Position numbers and translations under genes: made by a program. A model generated the notes under the pieces. That model was not told the DNA's origin. It saw only the letters and a list, made by a program, of their open reading frames with translations, and ran no database searches. Shown here one piece after another: positions 44,035-46,298 of a DNA stretch of 46,298 bases. How positions within the stretch are numbered: the stretch's first letter is position 1; each line of letters opens with the position of its first letter. Source of the DNA: Syntrophobacterales bacterium (GTDB lineage: Bacteria; Desulfobacterota; Desulfobaccia; Desulfobaccales; 0-14-0-80-60-11); contig JAGVAH010000136.1 in NCBI GenBank assembly GCA_020060385.1, positions 1 to 46,298 on the forward strand, given 5' to 3'.

Positions 44035-44457
44035 ATGGATCATCAACCCAGTATATGGAAGGTGCTCATCGTAAACTGTATTGTGGCGGCTTTTTTAGCC
44101 ACAGGGACCGGCGTCGCGGCCGGGGCCAAAGAAGTCCCTTTGATCTCAAAAGAAGATCTCAAACCGGGATTGGACGCGGCAAGCCTGATCATCATCGACG
44201 TGCGCTCCGGCAAGGACTGGAATGCCAGCCAAAAGAAGATTAAGGGCGCGGTCCGGGAAGATCCGGAGAAGGTGGAGGCCTGGGCCAAGAAGTATAAATC
44301 CCAGCAGGATATTGTCTTGTACTGCGCCTGACCCAACGAGTGGACCAGCTCCCGGGTGGGGCGCCAACTCATGGATCTGGGGTTCACCCAGGTTTCCGTC
44401 TTAAAAGGCGGCTGGCACGAATGGTTCCGGGCCGGGTATCCCACGGATGATAAGTGA
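44035..44457 (+). CDS. Periplasmic rhodanese-like protein with in-frame TGA, probable selenoprotein
   Basis: A 140-residue product if TGA at 44329-44331 is read as selenocysteine (residue 99); otherwise it ends after 98 residues. ATG 44035 has AAGGAGGGAGG upstream. A signal peptide (IVNCIVAAFLATGTGVAAGA) directs export. The rhodanese fold follows: SLIIIDVRSGKDW, KIKGAVRE, DIVLYCA-TGA-PNEWTSSR, then GRQLMDLGFTQVSVLKGGWH and EWFRAGYP. In cysteine relatives this loop reads YC[AS]CPNE.TSAR, so TGA sits exactly where Cys is expected. The frame after TGA stays conserved for 41 codons, arguing against a plain stop. A stem-loop suits a bacterial SECIS. Such proteins may move sulfur or act in redox; the Cys-Ala-Sec pair favours a redox or sulfur-transfer role (inference). 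Confidence 0.82.
44338..44370 (+). promoter_or_regulatory. Candidate bacterial SECIS element after the rhodanese TGA
   Basis: GAGTGG (44338-44343) pairs with CCAACTC (44364-44370, one bulged A). An internal loop separates it from GCTCC (44348-44352) pairing with GGGGC (44358-44362), capped by the loop CGGGT with G in second position. The loop starts 21 nt after the TGA, within the usual 16-37 nt. Alternative foldings exist. Confidence 0.55.
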
Positions 44458-44594
44458 AGCAGGAAGTGCGGGGTTGAGAGGAAAGATCTCCTTACCTGTC
44501 AAACCCTTAATCCCAGAGGGGTAAGGGGCGCCATGGGGCCATTCCCCACGACCGGCGTCCTGGATCATCCCCGGAAAAGGAAAGGAGGGTAGCC

Positions 44595-44675
44595 ATGCGA
44601 ACCGGACTTTATGTGTTCTTTATGGCTGTCGGGCTCTTTCTGGCCCTGGTTTGCGGTTGAAGCTCCATCATCTGA
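44595..44675 (+). CDS. Tiny hydrophobic ORF with in-frame TGA, possible selenopeptide or small membrane peptide
   Basis: AAAGGAGGGTAGCC, one of the best ribosome sites in the window, precedes ATG 44595. The frame encodes 21 mostly hydrophobic residues (MRTGLYVFFMAVGLF ... LVCG) and reaches TGA at 44658-44660, then SSII and a second TGA at 44673-44675. With Cys or Sec at the first TGA the end would read VCG-X-SSII, like a small lipoprotein signal. A perfect hairpin follows at SECIS-like spacing. If TGA is a stop, the product is a 21-residue membrane peptide ending at 44660. It lies 137 bp after the rhodanese. Confidence 0.4.
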
Positions 44676-44689
44676 GTCAGGTTGACTCA
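44673..44689 (+). promoter_or_regulatory. Perfect hairpin at SECIS-like spacing after the tiny ORF's TGA
   Basis: TGAGTCA and TGACTCA form a 7-bp stem with a GGT loop. The loop begins 19 nt after the TGA at 44658 and starts with G, as bacterial SECIS loops do. It could equally be an operator or a repeat. Confidence 0.35.
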
Positions 44690-44694
44690 CCGGA

Positions 44695-44728
44695 CCTGGC
44701 CGGGGTGGCTACCGGCTCCCCGGCCAGG
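44695..44728 (+). terminator. Strong hairpin before the radical SAM gene
   Basis: CCTGGCCGGGG and CCCCGGCCAGG are perfect 11-bp arms around a 12-nt loop. It lies downstream of the permease, rhodanese and tiny ORF and 37 bp before the next gene. There is no T-run; it probably terminates or attenuates transcription. Confidence 0.5.
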
Positions 44729-44765
44729 ATTACTCAAAGAAGTTCAAGGGTCAACGGATAGGTAA

Positions 44766-46190
44766 ATGCGTATTCTACTATTAGCCATGCCGGACACCGC
44801 CGACGTCATCGATTACTTCGGCAAGCTCCCCAACCTGGGGCTAGTTAACCTGGCCGGCAACCTCCCGGGCCACGAAGTGCAGGTCCTGGATCTGGTGCTC
44901 TATAAACCCCGCATCCGCGTCCTTTTGGAAAGAGTCCTGGCCGATTTCCGGCCGGAGATCGTGGGCCTGTCGGCCATGACCTTCCAGTTTGACACCCTCC
45001 TTAGGGTAGCCCGCTTCCTTAAGGGCCGGGACCCGGCCCTCAAACTGGCGGCCGGGGGCTACCACGCCACCCTCATGGCCCGGAAGCTCGCGGCCGGGGG
45101 CCCGGACCTGCCCCTGGACTTCCTGATCCGGGGGGAAGGGGAAGCCACCTTCCGGGAGTTGGTGGACGATTTGGGAAACCCCAACCTGGACATGGCCAGC
45201 ATTTCAGGGCTCAGCTACCGCCGGGGGACGACCTGGCTCCATAATCCCGACCGCCCGCTCCTGGATCTGGCCGCGCTGCCCCTGCCCCGGCGGGAGGTCC
45301 GGCGGGACCAAGATTTCTTTTTCTTCGATCAGTCCATCGACGTGGTGGAGACCTCCCGGGGTTGCCCCCACGATTGTAAGTTCTGTTCCATCACCGGCAT
45401 GTACGGCCGCACCTTCCGCCCTTTCCCCCTGGAGCGCATCCTGGCGGACCTGCGGGCCGTCCGCAGCCGGGGAGCGAGCGCCGTCTTTATTGCCGATGAC
45501 AACCTCACCTTTGACATCGGCCATTTCCGGAGACTCTGCCGGGCCATTGTGGAACACGGTCTTAACGACCTGCGCTATGCCACCCAGGCTGCGGCGGTGG
45601 GGCTGGCCTGCCACCCGGAATTGGTGGCGGAAATGAAGCAGGCCAACTTCTGGATGGTCTTTGTGGGCTTTGAGTCCATGTCCGCAGCCAATCTCCGGGG
45701 GATGGGCAAGCCCACCAGCCCGGAAATCAACCGCCGGGCCGCAGCCTTGCTGCGGCGGCACGATATGGGCCTCATCGCCGGGGTGATCTTCGGCTACCCG
45801 GAGGACACCAGGGCCTCCATCAACCGGAATTACCGGCTGATGAAGCAAATGCGGCCGGACCTCATCTACTCCCAATACCTGACGCCCTATCCCGGCACCC
45901 GCCTGCGCCGGGAAATGCTGGCGGCCGGTCTGGTGGCCAATGCCGAGGACTTTCGCACTTATGACGGCTTCCACTGTAACGTCCGCACCCGGGCCCTGGG
46001 CCAGGCCACCCTCTACCAGAGCCTGAAACGGGAGTCCCTGAAAAGCTATTTCGACCCCTCCCTGTATGCGCGCAACTTTTTCCTCCGTCATAACCCCCTA
46101 GCCTTCTTCCGGGCCATCGCCAGGGCCATGCTCTCCATCCTGGCCATGGTCCTTAAGGGCCGCCAACCCGCACAAAAGCTGGATATCTGA
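44766..46190 (+). CDS. B12-binding-type radical SAM protein
   Basis: A 474-residue protein. The N-terminal 170 residues form a cobalamin-binding-like Rossmann domain (GLVNLAGNLPGHEVQVLDLV, EIVGLSAMTFQFDTLLRVA, LKLAAGGYHATLMARKL, FLIRGEGEATFRELVDDL). The radical SAM core follows, with CPHDCKFC (Cys200, Cys204, Cys207) binding the 4Fe-4S cluster that cleaves SAM; FIADDNLTFD and GVIFGYPEDT are typical later strands. A C-terminal helical region ends with a hydrophobic stretch (FFRAIARAMLSILAMVLK). Family members methylate unreactive carbons or build tetrapyrroles, lipids and natural products; the substrate here is unknown. No DxHxxG base-off motif is visible. Confidence 0.9.
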   Translation: MRILLLAMPDTADVIDYFGKLPNLGLVNLAGNLPGHEVQVLDLVLYKPRIRVLLERVLADFRPEIVGLSAMTFQFDTLLRVARFLKGRDPALKLAAGGYHATLMARKLAAGGPDLPLDFLIRGEGEATFRELVDDLGNPNLDMASISGLSYRRGTTWLHNPDRPLLDLAALPLPRREVRRDQDFFFFDQSIDVVETSRGCPHDCKFCSITGMYGRTFRPFPLERILADLRAVRSRGASAVFIADDNLTFDIGHFRRLCRAIVEHGLNDLRYATQAAAVGLACHPELVAEMKQANFWMVFVGFESMSAANLRGMGKPTSPEINRRAAALLRRHDMGLIAGVIFGYPEDTRASINRNYRLMKQMRPDLIYSQYLTPYPGTRLRREMLAAGLVANAEDFRTYDGFHCNVRTRALGQATLYQSLKRESLKSYFDPSLYARNFFLRHNPLAFFRAIARAMLSILAMVLKGRQPAQKLDI

Positions 46191-46298
46191 ACACTTTAAA
46201 AAATTGGGGGGGGAGGTTTTGAGGGTCTTTGGGGAACGCTCTCCCACAGTAGTGCCTCATCGTCTGCCAAGTCTAATTATAGCATTTGCCAAAAGTTC

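Overview
The window reads as a high-GC chromosome segment from an anaerobic member of the Desulfobacterota (former Deltaproteobacteria), perhaps a Desulfobacca or Syntrophobacterales relative. This rests on a ferredoxin-linked 2-oxoacid oxidoreductase, very large soluble PAS-rich histidine kinases, a PocR sensor domain, a probable selenocysteine codon, and G/C-rich palindromic intergenic repeats. No rRNA, tRNA, CRISPR array, integrase or transposase was seen. The genus is inference.

Layout. 0.4-8.2 kb, minus strand: a four-domain 2-oxoacid:ferredoxin oxidoreductase (fused gamma-delta, alpha, beta). Alpha and beta are pushed about 4.5 kb apart by a SulP-STAS-cNMP transporter, an SRPBCC protein, a small zinc-ribbon ORF on the other strand and a secreted protein. 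Degenerate copies of the 3' end of the alpha gene lie between the intruding genes. 8.5-13.6 kb: a Glu/Leu/Phe/Val-type amino acid dehydrogenase with a good promoter, a lipoprotein, an HdeD-like membrane protein, a POT/MFS peptide transporter and small unknown genes. Amino acid uptake, deamination and 2-oxoacid oxidation may be linked here, which is inference.

13.6-21.4 kb: a 2142-residue hybrid kinase (degenerate receiver, 13 PAS, HisKA, HATPase, receiver) followed after 8 bp by an NtrC-type sigma-54 activator. 21.4-25.2 kb: an O-methyltransferase-like gene, a zinc-ribbon/DUF3426 membrane protein translationally coupled to an unknown gene, and two small genes, one resembling the phage ABA-sandwich fold. 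25.7-38.7 kb: a 2154-residue kinase (12 PAS plus PocR), a PAS/GAF kinase cut in two by an in-frame TAA, an Rcp1-like response regulator and a REC-PAS-PAS-kinase-REC hybrid. By eye the window carries 31 PAS domains, and I see no membrane segment in any of these kinases, so they should sense cytoplasmic signals.

38.7-46.3 kb: repeat-rich spacers around a short alpha-glucan phosphorylase, a secreted SRPBCC protein, an APC-like permease, a periplasmic rhodanese whose frame crosses an in-frame TGA (probable selenocysteine), a tiny hydrophobic ORF with a second TGA that also has a hairpin at selenocysteine-like spacing, and a B12-binding-type radical SAM protein.

Most notable: the probable selenoprotein rhodanese with a candidate bSECIS; the repeated porA 3' ends in the split oxidoreductase locus; the nonsense-split kinase; and the tandem 378-bp PAS expansion. 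All calls come from reading the sequence; no database search was run.
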